A stretch of DNA of 64,000 nucleotides from Clostridia bacterium (GCA_900752115.1 CAADUC010000108.1:1-64000); one strand, 5' to 3'; numbered from the stretch's first letter, positions 1 to 8,676 are shown. A program made the numbers and translations. The notes: generated by a model not told the origin, from the letters alone.

Positions 1-215
1 ACACCCAGCAGAGCCGGACCGCCGACCTTCTGCGTGGGAGAATCCGGAGTGACAAGCTCAGGATGCTCCGATTCCATAGCCTGCAGCCGGCGGTAGAGCA
101 TATCATACTCATAATCGTCGATCTCAGGCGCATCCTCCACATAATATTTTTGATTGTGATAAGCAATCTGATCGCAGAGCGATTGATATTCCCGCTGAAT
201 CTCCTTGCTTTCCAT
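1..215 (-). CDS. ligA: NAD-dependent DNA ligase, N-terminal fragment
   Basis: The 71 visible residues start [20 protein letters not shown] and continue through the [20 protein letters not shown] and [15 protein letters not shown] blocks. These are the hallmark Ia domain of bacterial LigA, which binds NMN/NAD. The rest of the gene, including the adenylated lysine, lies beyond the left edge. The ATG is preceded by GGAGG about 8 nt upstream, and a good sigma-A promoter lies about 85 bp further up. LigA seals nicks in replication and repair. Identification is firm from motif recognition even though only a tenth of the protein is present. Confidence 0.93.
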   Translation of the reverse strand, partial: MESKEIQREYQSLCDQIAYHNQKYYVEDAPEIDDYEYDMLYRRLQAMESEHPELVTPDSPTQKVGGPALLG

Positions 216-298
216 GGTTTTTCCTCCGTTTCGTCTATTCGGAAGAGAGCGCGGACGCTCCCGTCTTATCCTCATTCTGCACAAGGATCGTTTCTCTT

Positions 299-327
299 AT
301 TATGCACGCCCCGGGCAGTTCTGTCAA
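299..327 (-). promoter_or_regulatory. sigma-A promoter for ligA
   Basis: On the minus strand TTGACA (327-322) and CATAAT (304-299) are separated by 17 bp. This is a near-consensus housekeeping promoter pointing at ligA. The predicted leader is about 80 nt. Confidence 0.7.
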
Positions 328-384
328 AGGGAGTTTTGCGGCCTTCTCAGCTCCAGTTTTCACTTTCTCCCAGTCCTTCGAAGT

Positions 385-413
385 TTGCCGGGAATTGGGT
401 GGGTTCCCGGCAA
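385..413. other. strong hairpin in ligA-ireB intergenic region
   Basis: A perfect 10-bp inverted repeat, TTGCCGGGAA / TTCCCGGCAA, has a 9-nt loop. It lies upstream of both divergent promoters (ligA at 299-327, ireB at 614-642). No T-tract follows on either strand, so it does not look like an intrinsic terminator. Apart from this hairpin and the two promoters I see no gene in 216-702. Confidence 0.45.
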
Positions 414-613
414 GACGGACGGCGCAGCCGGAAGCGCGCCCGGCCCGAAAAAGCGTTTTGCCCCTTATCCCCTGAAAGGATTGAGGATACTAAAAAAGGT
501 TTTTCCTTATCCTGCAGTCTTGACTAACATATGGAAACAGAGATAAATGCGTGTTTTTACCGTTTTAGCGGGAAAGATCCGCTTCCTTTTCCACTGCGTT
601 CACAATTTTCTCC

Positions 614-642
614 TTGAATTCGGATACCCGATGTTGTATCAT
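614..642 (+). promoter_or_regulatory. sigma-A promoter for ireB
   Basis: TTGAAT (614-619) and TATCAT (637-642) are separated by 17 bp, about 60 bp upstream of the ireB start. Confidence 0.65.
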
Positions 643-702
643 GTAAGCTAAGGCAGTGTTCCATCCTTTCGTTGTGACGTTGGCAGTATCGGAGGTGTTT
701 CC

Positions 703-948
703 ATGCTTGATAAGACCATGACCTTTTCCGTGGGCGGCGATCGGGAGGGCGATATCAAAAAGATCCTCACGATTGTCTACGACGCGCTCCGGGAGAAGGG
801 TTACAACCCCATCAACCAGATGGTCGGCTATATTCTTTCCGAGGATCCCACTTATATTACGACACACAACGGCGCTCGCAGTCTTATCCGCAAAATTGAC
901 CGTGACGAGCTGCTGCAGGTGCTTCTCAAATCGTACCTCGGCGCTTGA
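703..948 (+). CDS. ireB: IreB family regulatory phosphoprotein (UPF0297)
   Basis: The 81-residue protein carries the family blocks [20 protein letters not shown] and [14 protein letters not shown] and is full length for the family. In enterococci IreB is a small cytosolic substrate of the PASTA Ser/Thr kinase IreK and modulates cell-wall stress and cephalosporin tolerance. Two threonines near the N-terminus (T5, T7) lie in the region phosphorylated in enterococci. An AGGAGG-like site (CGGAGG) sits 8 nt upstream of the ATG. In many Firmicutes ireB is followed by ruvX and a DUF1292 gene. Here it is followed by an unrelated small gene, so that neighbourhood has been lost. Confidence 0.93.
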   Translation: MLDKTMTFSVGGDREGDIKKILTIVYDALREKGYNPINQMVGYILSEDPTYITTHNGARSLIRKIDRDELLQVLLKSYLGA

Positions 949-1099
949 TTTTTCCTGCGAAGACTCACAACAGCGAATGGGAACCAGTTGAATTTACCGT
1001 TCGGCAAGGCAATTTGGCGCCAGCCGCTGGAGCTTTCCACCGGCCGGCTGCCTTTTCTTGTCTCAAATTGTTTGCCGAAGAAAAAAGGAGGATGACAAG

Positions 1100-1393
1100 A
1101 TGAATGCGAAGACGGACACGCCGTTCCCCACTTATAAGGGAAAGCCGCTTGTTCGCTGCGGCGATGTGATTTATTATGGCGACATGAGAGATAAATACGT
1201 CGTAAAGCTGGAAATCAAGAGCAAAAAGAAAGTGCAGGATCTTGAGGTGGCGGATCGCGTCACGATCCAGCTGATGTACACAGACTCGAGCATTCGCTCC
1301 CGCAAGCAGATCGTCAAATCGAGCGAAAAGAACGGTCTGTACCTGGCGATGGATATCGCAGAGGCCTGGCTGACAAGAGCCCTGGCCGAATAA
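1100..1393 (+). CDS. small conserved-looking protein of unknown function
   Basis: A 97-residue soluble protein with no signal peptide or membrane segment. The start at 1100 is chosen because AAGGAGG lies 8 nt upstream; an earlier in-frame start would give a 111-residue form without a good site. The middle is basic and beta-rich (KYVVKLEIKSKKKVQDL), and the C-terminus looks helical. It follows ireB on the same strand after about 150 bp and is closed by a strong terminator, so the two may share a transcript. It is not the DUF1292 protein often found beside ireB. I do not recognise the family. Confidence 0.75.
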   Translation: MNAKTDTPFPTYKGKPLVRCGDVIYYGDMRDKYVVKLEIKSKKKVQDLEVADRVTIQLMYTDSSIRSRKQIVKSSEKNGLYLAMDIAEAWLTRALAE

Positions 1394-1404
1394 CCCGTCT
1401 CTCA

Positions 1405-1442
1405 CAGCGGCGTTCCGATTTCGGACGCCGCTGTTTTCTTTT
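1405..1442 (+). terminator. intrinsic terminator of the ireB unit
   Basis: The stem CAGCGGCG...CGCCGCTG, extended by TCCG/CGGA around a tiny loop, is followed by TTTTCTTTT. Confidence 0.9.
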
Positions 1443-1494
1443 GAGAAGTTGTGGTTAAAATATTCTAAATATAACTAATAGATGAGCAAAACTG

Positions 1495-1523
1495 TTGCAA
1501 AAGTTACGCATTCTTGATATAAT
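1495..1523 (+). promoter_or_regulatory. sigma-A promoter for the DeoR-type regulator
   Basis: TTGCAA (1495-1500) and TATAAT (1518-1523) have 17-bp spacing. The leader to the start at 1729 is about 200 nt and contains no open frame that I trust. A GGTTAAAATA element at 1453-1462, just upstream, resembles the GTTAA repeats at the iol promoter and could be an autoregulatory site; this is inference. Confidence 0.75.
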
Positions 1524-1728
1524 AGAAAAAAAGTTCTCCCGCTTTGCTCGACAGCCTTGGACGGTTTGCGGCACAACACAGCCTTAGGGCAAAAACTTTG
1601 CCTGATCCCCTCGGAAAAGGGGCAGAAAGAACCGTAACGCGCGGAGCGGAAAAGAGCCCGCACGCCGTTCCGTCAACGGTCTTCGGGACCACGGAACACG
1701 ATGATTGACACAGAAAGCAGGCGATTGG

Positions 1729-2484
1729 ATGCGTTCACAGAGAATGGAGCAGATGGAGGCCTATATTCTCGAGCACAAAACCGTCACCCTCGATGAACTC
1801 TGCGAGGAATTCGGCGTTTCCAAGAATACGGTGCGCCGTGACTTGGATGTCCTTCTGGAAAACCGGCGCTTCAAGAAAATATATGGCGGCGTAACGGTCG
1901 AGGATTTCAAAGAGCTTGTCTCGTTCGGTGAGAGGAACATTTCCAAGCTGTCGGAAAAGCAGCGCATCCCCCAGAAAGCCGCCTCTCTGGTAGAGGACGG
2001 GGATGTGATTTTCATTGATTCCGGCACCACCACGCTTCATCTCGTCGAGTATCTCGGCGAGCGGAAAAATGTAACCATCGTGACAAACAACATCGAGACC
2101 ATCCTGCGTGCCATCCCGATGGAAAACCTCACTTTGATCGCTCTGCCTGGCACACTGAACCGAAAGACTCTGTCTTTTACCGGTCTGAACGCCGTACAGC
2201 TTCTGCAGCAATTCAACATCCGCAAGGCCTTTATGGCTTCTACCGGCTATTCCATGGAAAGCGGCGTGACGAACTCCTCCCCCCTTGAATCCGATATCAA
2301 GAGAACCGCCGTCGCACGCAGCCAGCAGGTCTATCTGCTCGCTGACGCGGCCAAATACGGCGCGGCTGCACTCACCACGTACTGCCGCCTCGAGGAGCTT
2401 AACGGTCTGATCACCGATCAGCTTCCGCCACAGGAAGCGCAGGATTTTCTCACCGCTCACGGCGTACAGCTTCTGCTCGCCTGA
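1729..2484 (+). CDS. DeoR/GlpR-family transcriptional regulator, probable inositol regulator
   Basis: The 251-residue protein has an N-terminal DeoR helix-turn-helix (residues 19-42, VTLDELCEEFGVSKNTVRRD) followed by the family Gly-rich IYGGV turn. The C-terminal sugar-phosphate sensor domain contains IDSGTTTLHL. The start at 1729 is chosen because it begins MRSQRM, typical of the family; a TTG at 1705 would add 8 residues. It lies convergent to the iol genes. Bacillus IolR is a DeoR-type repressor relieved by a phosphorylated inositol intermediate (known). That this protein controls the neighbouring operon is an inference from position and family. Confidence 0.88.
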   Translation: MRSQRMEQMEAYILEHKTVTLDELCEEFGVSKNTVRRDLDVLLENRRFKKIYGGVTVEDFKELVSFGERNISKLSEKQRIPQKAASLVEDGDVIFIDSGTTTLHLVEYLGERKNVTIVTNNIETILRAIPMENLTLIALPGTLNRKTLSFTGLNAVQLLQQFNIRKAFMASTGYSMESGVTNSSPLESDIKRTAVARSQQVYLLADAAKYGAAALTTYCRLEELNGLITDQLPPQEAQDFLTAHGVQLLLA

Positions 2485-2609
2485 TCTCTCGCACAACGAA
2501 ATTATTCTCCCGCTTTGATGCGGTGTGGCTTCGTCTCTTTTGGGAATACCCCTGCAGATTCCAATCCCCTATGGCATTTCCGAAAATACAGGATACCATT
2601 TCCATATGC

Positions 2610-2656
2610 AAAACGTGCGCCTGCCGCCCAATCGGGCCGGCAAGCGCACGTTTTTT
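2610..2656. terminator. bidirectional terminator between deoR-type gene and FGGY kinase
   Basis: A long stem AACGTGCGC...GCGCACGTT has an inner GCCG/CGGC stem. It is followed by TTTTTT on the plus strand and TTTT on the minus strand, and it sits between two convergent genes. Confidence 0.85.
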
Positions 2657-2673
2657 CGCGTATAGGCGTATTT

Positions 2674-4143
2674 TTATTTTCCGGCTTCTCCGTACGTTTG
2701 GGCGAATACGCTGTGGAATCTCTCATACTGCTTATCATAGAAGGATTTGCGTGAAGCGTCCGGAAGGACGGAACCGCTGCCGGGACGCACGCAAAGAGAA
2801 ACAGCCTGAGACAGGGAGTCAAAGACACCGCAGCAAACGCCCGCCGTCATAGCCGCACCGGTACTGGCCTGATAGAGACGATTCTCCGTGAGCGTAAGCT
2901 CTCGACCGAGGACAGTCGCCATCATTTGCAGCCAGACGGGACTGCGCGTATAGCCGCCGGAAGCGACAATACGTCCCTGCGGAGCACCAAGGCTGTCAAA
3001 CACCGCCAGCATATCGCGCATGGCAAAGCAAATTCCTTCCATGGCAGCCCGCATGAAGTGCGCCCGCGTATGATCCAGCGAAATACCGAACAGCAGACCG
3101 CGCAGCTTCTCGTTCATGTGCGGAGAACGCTCGCCGTTCAGATATGGCAGGAACACAAGCTGCGACTCCTGCATGAGAACCGATTCTACCTCGCGGTTGA
3201 TGACGTCAAACGACTCGCCGGGATAGAACAGATTGGCCAGATACTGAAACGCCGTACCGGCCGTCAGCATAGCGCCAAGCTGATACCAACCTTCGCTCTG
3301 CACGTTGCAGAAGGTGTGGGTATTCAACGCCGGATTGACCACAGGTTTGCCGCAGCTCAGGAAAAGCTGTCCTCCGCTGCCGATGGTACACGTCATCTCC
3401 CCCGGCTCCAGCACGCCGTTTCCCAACGCCTGCATCGGCTGATCCGCTCCGCCGAAAGAGACGGGAGTCCCCTGCGCAAGCCCCGTTTCAAGGGCAGCCT
3501 GGGAGGTTACGGTTCCGGCGCACTCACAGGGACCGTGTACCTCACACAAAACGGAAGGATCCAGGCCGATGCGTTCCAGCATGGGGGCAGACCAACAACG
3601 GTGCACCACGTCGAACAGCAAGGTCGCGGAAGCATCGGTCCACTCCGTGCCGAGCTCGCCTGTCAGACGAAAGCGCAGGTAATCCTTCGGCGAAAGTACA
3701 TGGCGGATCCTGCGGTATTCCTGCGGACAATGCTTTTTGAGCCAAAGCAGCGATGTCATTTGAAATCCGGAAAAAGCCTGATTAAGGATCCCCCAGTCAA
3801 GCAGTTCCTGCCTGGAAACCGCTGCGCGTTCCTCCCCGGCACGGGTATCACAGTGCAGAATAGCGGGACAAATCACTTCCATGTTCTCATCCAGCAGCAC
3901 CAGTCCGTGCATCTGGCCGGAGAAGCCAACCGCACGCACGCGGCTCCCACAGAGATCATGCTCCGAGAGCAAACGGCGCAAACCGCCGCACACAGCTTCC
4001 CACCATTCGTGCGGATCCTGCTCTGCCCATCCGGAAAAACGGCTGACAAGGCGATAAGGCGCCGTCAGTCCGAAAGTTTTCGTTCCATCCGTCGAAGTGA
4101 CGGATATCTTGGCCCCGGAGGTACCAAGGTCAATTCCTGCCAA
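2674..4143 (-). CDS. FGGY-family carbohydrate kinase (xylulokinase-like)
   Basis: About 489 residues. The N-terminal ATPase fold begins AGIDLGTSGAKISV, MHGLVLLD follows, and the C-terminal FGGY signature region includes ASGGYTRSPVWLQ. It most resembles xylulokinase, but the natural sugar is not provable. The start is odd. The only canonical start codon near the fold is a TTG at 4143, 17 nt from the AGGAGG. In-frame ATC ATC GAT TAT upstream (4155-4144) would give an N-terminus like other XylB proteins, with ideal spacing from AGGAGG. The gene has its own promoter after the iolA terminator, so it is not simply the last iol cistron. Whether it phosphorylates an inositol-derived sugar is unknown. 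Confidence 0.87.
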   Translation of the reverse strand: MAGIDLGTSGAKISVTSTDGTKTFGLTAPYRLVSRFSGWAEQDPHEWWEAVCGGLRRLLSEHDLCGSRVRAVGFSGQMHGLVLLDENMEVICPAILHCDTRAGEERAAVSRQELLDWGILNQAFSGFQMTSLLWLKKHCPQEYRRIRHVLSPKDYLRFRLTGELGTEWTDASATLLFDVVHRCWSAPMLERIGLDPSVLCEVHGPCECAGTVTSQAALETGLAQGTPVSFGGADQPMQALGNGVLEPGEMTCTIGSGGQLFLSCGKPVVNPALNTHTFCNVQSEGWYQLGAMLTAGTAFQYLANLFYPGESFDVINREVESVLMQESQLVFLPYLNGERSPHMNEKLRGLLFGISLDHTRAHFMRAAMEGICFAMRDMLAVFDSLGAPQGRIVASGGYTRSPVWLQMMATVLGRELTLTENRLYQASTGAAMTAGVCCGVFDSLSQAVSLCVRPGSGSVLPDASRKSFYDKQYERFHSVFAQTYGEAGK

Positions 4144-4225
4144 ATAATCGATGATGCTCTCCTCCTAAGCTGCCCGCTGCGGCAGCGTCGATTGAAAGCG
4201 GGCATACCACGCCGCTCCTTTCACC

Positions 4226-4254
4226 ATCTTACACGCCTATGCGGTCCGATGCAA
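4226..4254 (-). promoter_or_regulatory. promoter of the FGGY kinase gene
   Basis: On the minus strand TTGCAT (4254-4249) and TAAGAT (4231-4226) have 17-bp spacing, just downstream of the iolA terminator. The leader contains an 8-bp inverted repeat, TGCCCGCT / AGCGGGCA (4171-4204), directly upstream of the AGGAGG, which could gate translation. Confidence 0.6.
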
Positions 4255-4263
4255 GAGAAAACG

Positions 4264-4314
4264 AAAAAAATCCCGAAGCGCCCGGCTGCAAAGGCAGCAG
4301 GGAGCGCTTCGGGA
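4264..4314 (-). terminator. terminator of the iol operon
   Basis: On the minus strand a perfect 11-bp stem, TCCCGAAGCGC / GCGCTTCGGGA, encloses a second GCTGCC/GGCAGC-type stem and is followed by seven T residues. Confidence 0.92.
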
Positions 4315-4330
4315 AATCCAAAAGGCTCGC

Positions 4331-5842
4331 TTAGATGGTGCCGTCCCAGGTGGAAACGTTCGTGCTCTTGCCCTCTTCCTCGTCAAACCAGTGCGAGGTG
4401 ACAACCTTCGTCTCCGTATAGAAACGGAATCCGTCCTTGCCAAGGCAATGCAGATCGCCGATAAACGACAGCTTGTGGCCGGAGAAGGGGAACATGCCCA
4501 CCGGCACCGGAATGCCGACATTCACGCCGACCATGCCGCCGTCCGTATGACGGGCAAACTCGCGGGCATAGTAGCCGCTCTGTGTGAAGATAACAGAACC
4601 ATTGGCGAAGGGGTTTGCGTTCATGACCGCAAGGCCCTCCTCAAACGTCTTAACGCGCTTGATGCACAGCACTGGGCCGAAGATCTCACGGTCGCCGACC
4701 GTCATGCCGGGTTTCACATGATCGAGGATTGTCGGGCCAAGGTAGAAGCCGTTCTCGTAACCGGGAACGACGACGTTCCGCCCGTCGAGCACAAGCTCCG
4801 CGCCCTCATCGAGGCCCTTCTGGATCCAGTCGAGGATTGACTGCTTATGCGCCGCATTGACAACAGGCCCAAGACGGGATTCCTTATCGTAGGCCGGACC
4901 AACCTTGAGGCCCTCAGCCAGACGCTTGATCGCGGCAACGAGTCGATCCGCAATTCCCTCTTGCACCACAACGACAGGCAGCGCCATGCAGCGTTCACCC
5001 GCACAGCCGTAGGCGGAGTTAATGATACCGGCGGCAGTGCGCTCCAGGTGAGCGTCATTGAGCACCAGCGCGTGGTTCTTTGCCTCACAGAGAGCCTGTA
5101 CGCGCTTGCCCTCCGCCGCAGCGGTGGAGTAGATATGCAGGCCGACGGAAGTGGAACCGACAAAGCTGACGCCGCGGATATCCGGATGCTTCAGCAGAAT
5201 CTCCGCCTCGTGACGGCTGCATGTCACAATGTTAATGACGCCGTCCGGCAGACCGGCTTCCTTGTACAGCTCGGCAAAGCGCAGGGCCGTGCGGGGCGTA
5301 AAGGTGGCGGCTTTAATCACAATCGTGTTGCCGCAGACAATGCACATGGGCGTCATCCAGCCCATCGGGATCATGGACGGGAAATTGAACGGAACAATCC
5401 CCGCGAACACACCGAGCGGCTCGCGATAGAGTACGCTGTCGTAGCCTCTGGAAGCGTCCATCAGGCTCTCGCCCTGCAGGAGAGACGGCGCGGAAATGGC
5501 CTGCTCGGTGCCCTCTTTGGCCTTGAGAACGTCGCCCTCCGCTTCCTTCCAGCACTTGCCGTTCTCCTCGGCGACGAGGTACGTCAGCTCATCCATGTGC
5601 TCGAGGATCAGCTCGCGGACGCGGTACAGAATCTGGACACGCTTGAGCACAGGCGTAGCAGCCCAGCCGGGGAAGGCAGCCTTCGCGGCCTGCACCGCAG
5701 CCTCAACCTCTTCTTTTGTGCAGCAGGGAACCTTCGCAGTCACCTCACCGGTGCTCGGGTTGTAGGCGTCGGTATATTTTTCTGTCTTGGACTCTACATA
5801 TTGTCCGTTGATATAGGGGCAAAGCTTCTTGATTTCGCTCAT
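4331..5842 (-). CDS. iolA: methylmalonate/malonate-semialdehyde dehydrogenase (acylating)
   Basis: The 503-residue ALDH-superfamily enzyme starts MSEIKKLCPYINGQYVESKT, with AAGGAGG 9 nt upstream. The PFNFPSMIPMGW block and GCAGERCMAL with catalytic C285 are typical of MmsA/IolA. It converts malonate semialdehyde, the last inositol-derived three-carbon product, to acetyl-CoA and CO2 with CoA and NAD+. It lacks a following ALDH thiol-ester hydrolysis glutamate in the usual place, but has E253 in the segment that reads LTGAKNH in Bacillus IolA (here LCEAKNH). It is the last gene of the operon, 14 bp after iolB. Confidence 0.95.
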   Translation of the reverse strand: MSEIKKLCPYINGQYVESKTEKYTDAYNPSTGEVTAKVPCCTKEEVEAAVQAAKAAFPGWAATPVLKRVQILYRVRELILEHMDELTYLVAEENGKCWKEAEGDVLKAKEGTEQAISAPSLLQGESLMDASRGYDSVLYREPLGVFAGIVPFNFPSMIPMGWMTPMCIVCGNTIVIKAATFTPRTALRFAELYKEAGLPDGVINIVTCSRHEAEILLKHPDIRGVSFVGSTSVGLHIYSTAAAEGKRVQALCEAKNHALVLNDAHLERTAAGIINSAYGCAGERCMALPVVVVQEGIADRLVAAIKRLAEGLKVGPAYDKESRLGPVVNAAHKQSILDWIQKGLDEGAELVLDGRNVVVPGYENGFYLGPTILDHVKPGMTVGDREIFGPVLCIKRVKTFEEGLAVMNANPFANGSVIFTQSGYYAREFARHTDGGMVGVNVGIPVPVGMFPFSGHKLSFIGDLHCLGKDGFRFYTETKVVTSHWFDEEEGKSTNVSTWDGTI

Positions 5843-5856
5843 GGGAAACTCCTCCT

Positions 5857-6636
5857 TTACAGCTTGGCGTCGAGCAGCCACTCGTGCTCCGGCGCATAAA
5901 TGCGGTCGCGCCACGGCGCGCCGTCAAAGTGGCGGATCATCCAGACATAGTACATCGTATAGCCGGGGGCAGTCACCTGCGGATGCACCTTTCCCCCGGG
6001 AATTGCGCAGAAGCTGTGGTCATGCACCACATAGGCGTTGTCTCCGATGAAACAGGCGCCGAACCCCTGCGGCTTGTCAAAGCGGTAATAATAAACCTCC
6101 GGCTGCGGATGGTGATGCGGGATATAGCTGCTCCAGCCGCCGTGGGGCGTGAGAATCTCACCACAGACCATGTTCGAGTACGGCGCAGAGTCGTAGTCGA
6201 AGAAGGTACGCACGGTACGAATCGCCTTGCCGCCGTACTGATCGGCGCCGAAGGTTTCGTTCCGGCAATTTTCCGGCGTATAATAGTGCGCCTCAAAGCT
6301 TCGATCGTTTTCCGTCTGCTGCACGAGAATTTCGCTCTGCGCGCGGGCCGTTACCGTGACCCGCACGCCGCGGCAGACGTGCAGGCAATACGCTCCGTCC
6401 GCAATACAGCTGTTCCGTGAAGCTTCCTCTTCTCTGCCGTTCCAGGAAAAGGCAACCGCGCCCTCAACCAGGAGCACCGCCGTTTCCTGCGTATCCGAGC
6501 AAAAGCTGCGGCTCTCTCCCGCCTGCAGCTCGTAGGCGGTGATATCCATCATGGTTTCCTGAAAGTCGCCCTCTTTCGCGCGTGTCAGCACGCGCACGCC
6601 GTCCGAGGAGAGAGCGGGGGTCGCAAATTCTTTCAT
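5857..6636 (-). CDS. iolB: 5-deoxy-glucuronate isomerase
   Basis: The 259-residue two-cupin protein contains the metal-binding block YIPHHHPQPEVYYYRFDKPQ and the second-cupin VVHDHSFCAIPGGKVHPQV, both typical of IolB. It isomerises 5-deoxy-D-glucuronate to 2-deoxy-5-keto-D-gluconate in inositol breakdown. GGGGGAGGG lies just upstream of the ATG. It is 17 bp after iolG and 14 bp before iolA on one transcript. Length and motifs are normal. Confidence 0.96.
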   Translation of the reverse strand: MKEFATPALSSDGVRVLTRAKEGDFQETMMDITAYELQAGESRSFCSDTQETAVLLVEGAVAFSWNGREEEASRNSCIADGAYCLHVCRGVRVTVTARAQSEILVQQTENDRSFEAHYYTPENCRNETFGADQYGGKAIRTVRTFFDYDSAPYSNMVCGEILTPHGGWSSYIPHHHPQPEVYYYRFDKPQGFGACFIGDNAYVVHDHSFCAIPGGKVHPQVTAPGYTMYYVWMIRHFDGAPWRDRIYAPEHEWLLDAKL

Positions 6637-6653
6637 GAAAGCCCTCCCCCTTC

Positions 6654-7667
6654 TCAGCCTGTGATTTCAGAAATTTTGACCGGACGGTGCTCCTTCGCGG
6701 ATTTGGTCGCCGCCAGGCCGATGAGAACAGCCTTGAGGCCGTCATCCTGATTCACAGGAACCTCCGTGTCGTTTACGACGGCGTCGACAAAAGCGGTAAC
6801 CTCCTTCGCGTACGCCTGCATGTAGCGCTCCAGGAAGAAGAACAGCGGCTTCTCCCCTGTAACGCCGTCCGCGGTTGCAATTTTGGCATTGGATACGCTG
6901 TCATTCTCTACCGCCACCATGCCCTTGCTTCCGAAGACCTCGGCGCGCTGGTCGTAACCGTAGGCCGCGCGGCGGGAATTGTCAATGACGGCAAGCGCTC
7001 CGTTCGTCATCTTCATCGTGATCACGGCGGTATCGACGTCGCCTGCTTCGCCAATCGCCGGATCAACGAGCACGGCAGACTGCACATAAACCTCTTCCAC
7101 GTCGCTGCCGACAAGGAAGCGAGCCATATCGAAGTCATGAATCGTCATGTCGAGGAACATACCGCCCGATACCGCCACATACGCCGCACTCGGGGGCTCC
7201 GGGTCGCGGGAAGTGATTTTAACGATGTGCGGCTCTCCGATCTTTCCTGCCTGCACGGCATTGCGCACGGCTTCAAAATTGTGATCAAACCGGCGGTTAA
7301 ATCCAACCTGATATTTCAGGCCCGTACCCTCCAGAGCCTTTCTCACCTCATTGATTTTCGCCACATCATGGTCAATGGGCTTCTCGCAGAAAATATGCTT
7401 GCCGGCGTGAATGGCCTCGATGGAGATCGGGGAATGCGTATCGGTCGAGGAGCAAATCAGCACGGCTCCAATCTCCGGGTCCGCAAGGATCTCATGGTAA
7501 TCCTTTGTTACAACCTCCACGCCCAGTTTTTTGGCCCACGCGGCGGTCTCCTCACTCAGGAAGGGATCGGCAATCGCTTTGACCTCCGCGTTCTTCACAT
7601 AATTGCAGATACTCTCCGTATGGACCTTTCCGATTCGGCCTGCGCCGATGATACCTACCTTCAGCAT
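6654..7667 (-). CDS. iolG: inositol 2-dehydrogenase (Gfo/Idh/MocA family)
   Basis: The 337-residue enzyme has an N-terminal Rossmann fold (GIIGAGRIGKVH, residues 5-16), the EKPIDHD lysine block, and HDFDMARFLVG carrying the catalytic Asp/His of inositol dehydrogenases. It oxidises myo-inositol to scyllo-inosose with NAD+. The start at 7667 is preferred over an upstream in-frame start at 7709 because GGAGAG lies 7 nt in front and the protein then begins MLKVGIIGAG. It is the only iolG copy in the window; related inositol isomers would need other dehydrogenases elsewhere. Confidence 0.93.
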   Translation of the reverse strand: MLKVGIIGAGRIGKVHTESICNYVKNAEVKAIADPFLSEETAAWAKKLGVEVVTKDYHEILADPEIGAVLICSSTDTHSPISIEAIHAGKHIFCEKPIDHDVAKINEVRKALEGTGLKYQVGFNRRFDHNFEAVRNAVQAGKIGEPHIVKITSRDPEPPSAAYVAVSGGMFLDMTIHDFDMARFLVGSDVEEVYVQSAVLVDPAIGEAGDVDTAVITMKMTNGALAVIDNSRRAAYGYDQRAEVFGSKGMVAVENDSVSNAKIATADGVTGEKPLFFFLERYMQAYAKEVTAFVDAVVNDTEVPVNQDDGLKAVLIGLAATKSAKEHRPVKISEITG

Positions 7668-7689
7668 AGCGTAACTCTCCCTTTCTTTC

Positions 7690-8583
7690 TCACAGTCCCG
7701 TTTTTTCACGAATGTATGCGCGCGCCTTCATGGCGTACTCCAGCGGGTTGGCCTTCGCCGGATCCTGCTCCGCCTCGACGACCATCCAGCCCTCATAGCC
7801 CGCGTCTTCCAGAACACGGAAGATCGGCGCGAAATCGATGCAGCCGTCTCCCGGCACGGTGAACGCGCCCAGACGCACACCGTCGAGGAAGCTCAGACGT
7901 TCCTTCTTCACCTGCTCCACCTTGTCAGGCCGGATATCCTTGAGATGGACATGACCGATACGGGAAGCATATTTTTTCACAATCTTCAGTGCATCAATCC
8001 CGCAATAGGTCAGATGTCCGGTATCATACAGCAAACGGAAAACGGCCGGATCGGTATGCTCCATCATACGATCGATTTCATCCTCATTCTGTACGACAGT
8101 GCCCATGTGGTGATGGAAGGTAAGCGTCATACCCTCTTCCTGCGCGATTTTACCGAGGCGGTTGAGCCCGTCGCAGAGCAGCTCCCATTCCCTGTCGTCC
8201 ATGACGTGCTTGCCCTCAAAAATCGGCTGAGACAGGCCCTGGATACTGTAACTCTGCTCGGAAACGCCGATTACCTTTGCTCCCAGACCGCGCAGGAAGC
8301 GCAGCTCTTCCCGGAAGGGATTCGCGGTTTCCTCAAACGGCTTTGTGATGAGAAAGGTGGAAAACCAGCGGTTGCAGATGGTCAGCCCGCGCAGATCGAG
8401 GGCCTTTTTCAGCGTTTCCGCATCCTTCGGATACTTGTTGCCAATCTCACATCCGGCAAAACCGGCCAGTGCCATCTCGCTGACGCACTGTTCAAAGGTA
8501 TTCTCGCCGCCCAGATCCGGCAGATCGTCGTTCGTCCACGCGATCGGAGCGATACCAAGCTTTACTTTCTTCGGGTCCAACAT
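7690..8583 (-). CDS. iolE: myo-inosose-2 dehydratase
   Basis: The 297-residue TIM-barrel protein begins MLDPKKVKLGIAPIAWTNDD, which is diagnostic for IolE. Probable metal and substrate residues lie in HHHMGTVV, DTGHLTYCG and HVHLKDI. It dehydrates scyllo-inosose to 3D-trihydroxycyclohexane-1,2-dione. AGGAGG sits 9 nt upstream. It is separated from iolD by 128 bp containing two hairpins, the longest gap in the operon. Confidence 0.96.
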   Translation of the reverse strand: MLDPKKVKLGIAPIAWTNDDLPDLGGENTFEQCVSEMALAGFAGCEIGNKYPKDAETLKKALDLRGLTICNRWFSTFLITKPFEETANPFREELRFLRGLGAKVIGVSEQSYSIQGLSQPIFEGKHVMDDREWELLCDGLNRLGKIAQEEGMTLTFHHHMGTVVQNEDEIDRMMEHTDPAVFRLLYDTGHLTYCGIDALKIVKKYASRIGHVHLKDIRPDKVEQVKKERLSFLDGVRLGAFTVPGDGCIDFAPIFRVLEDAGYEGWMVVEAEQDPAKANPLEYAMKARAYIREKTGL

Positions 8584-8602
8584 TTGATAACTCCTCCTAT
8601 AT

Positions 8603-8676
8603 GCGGGGCATCCCCGCGCCGTTTGTTTCCTCTCTGCCGTTTCTTGCCGGGGAAACCACCCCTTCCTTCTCCCCGG
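8603..8676 (-). other. paired hairpins in the iolD-iolE intergenic region
   Basis: GCGGGG CAT CCCCGC (8603-8617) is a perfect 6-bp hairpin 5' of the iolE ribosome binding site. CCGGGG...CCCCGG (8647-8676) forms a second stem. Neither is followed by a T-run in the direction of transcription, so termination is unlikely. A role in mRNA processing or segmental stability is possible but inferred. Confidence 0.4.

Noticed and set aside
2515-2852. Small plus-strand frames after the DeoR-type gene
   Set aside because: They run through the bidirectional terminator at 2610-2656 and into the antisense of the FGGY kinase gene.
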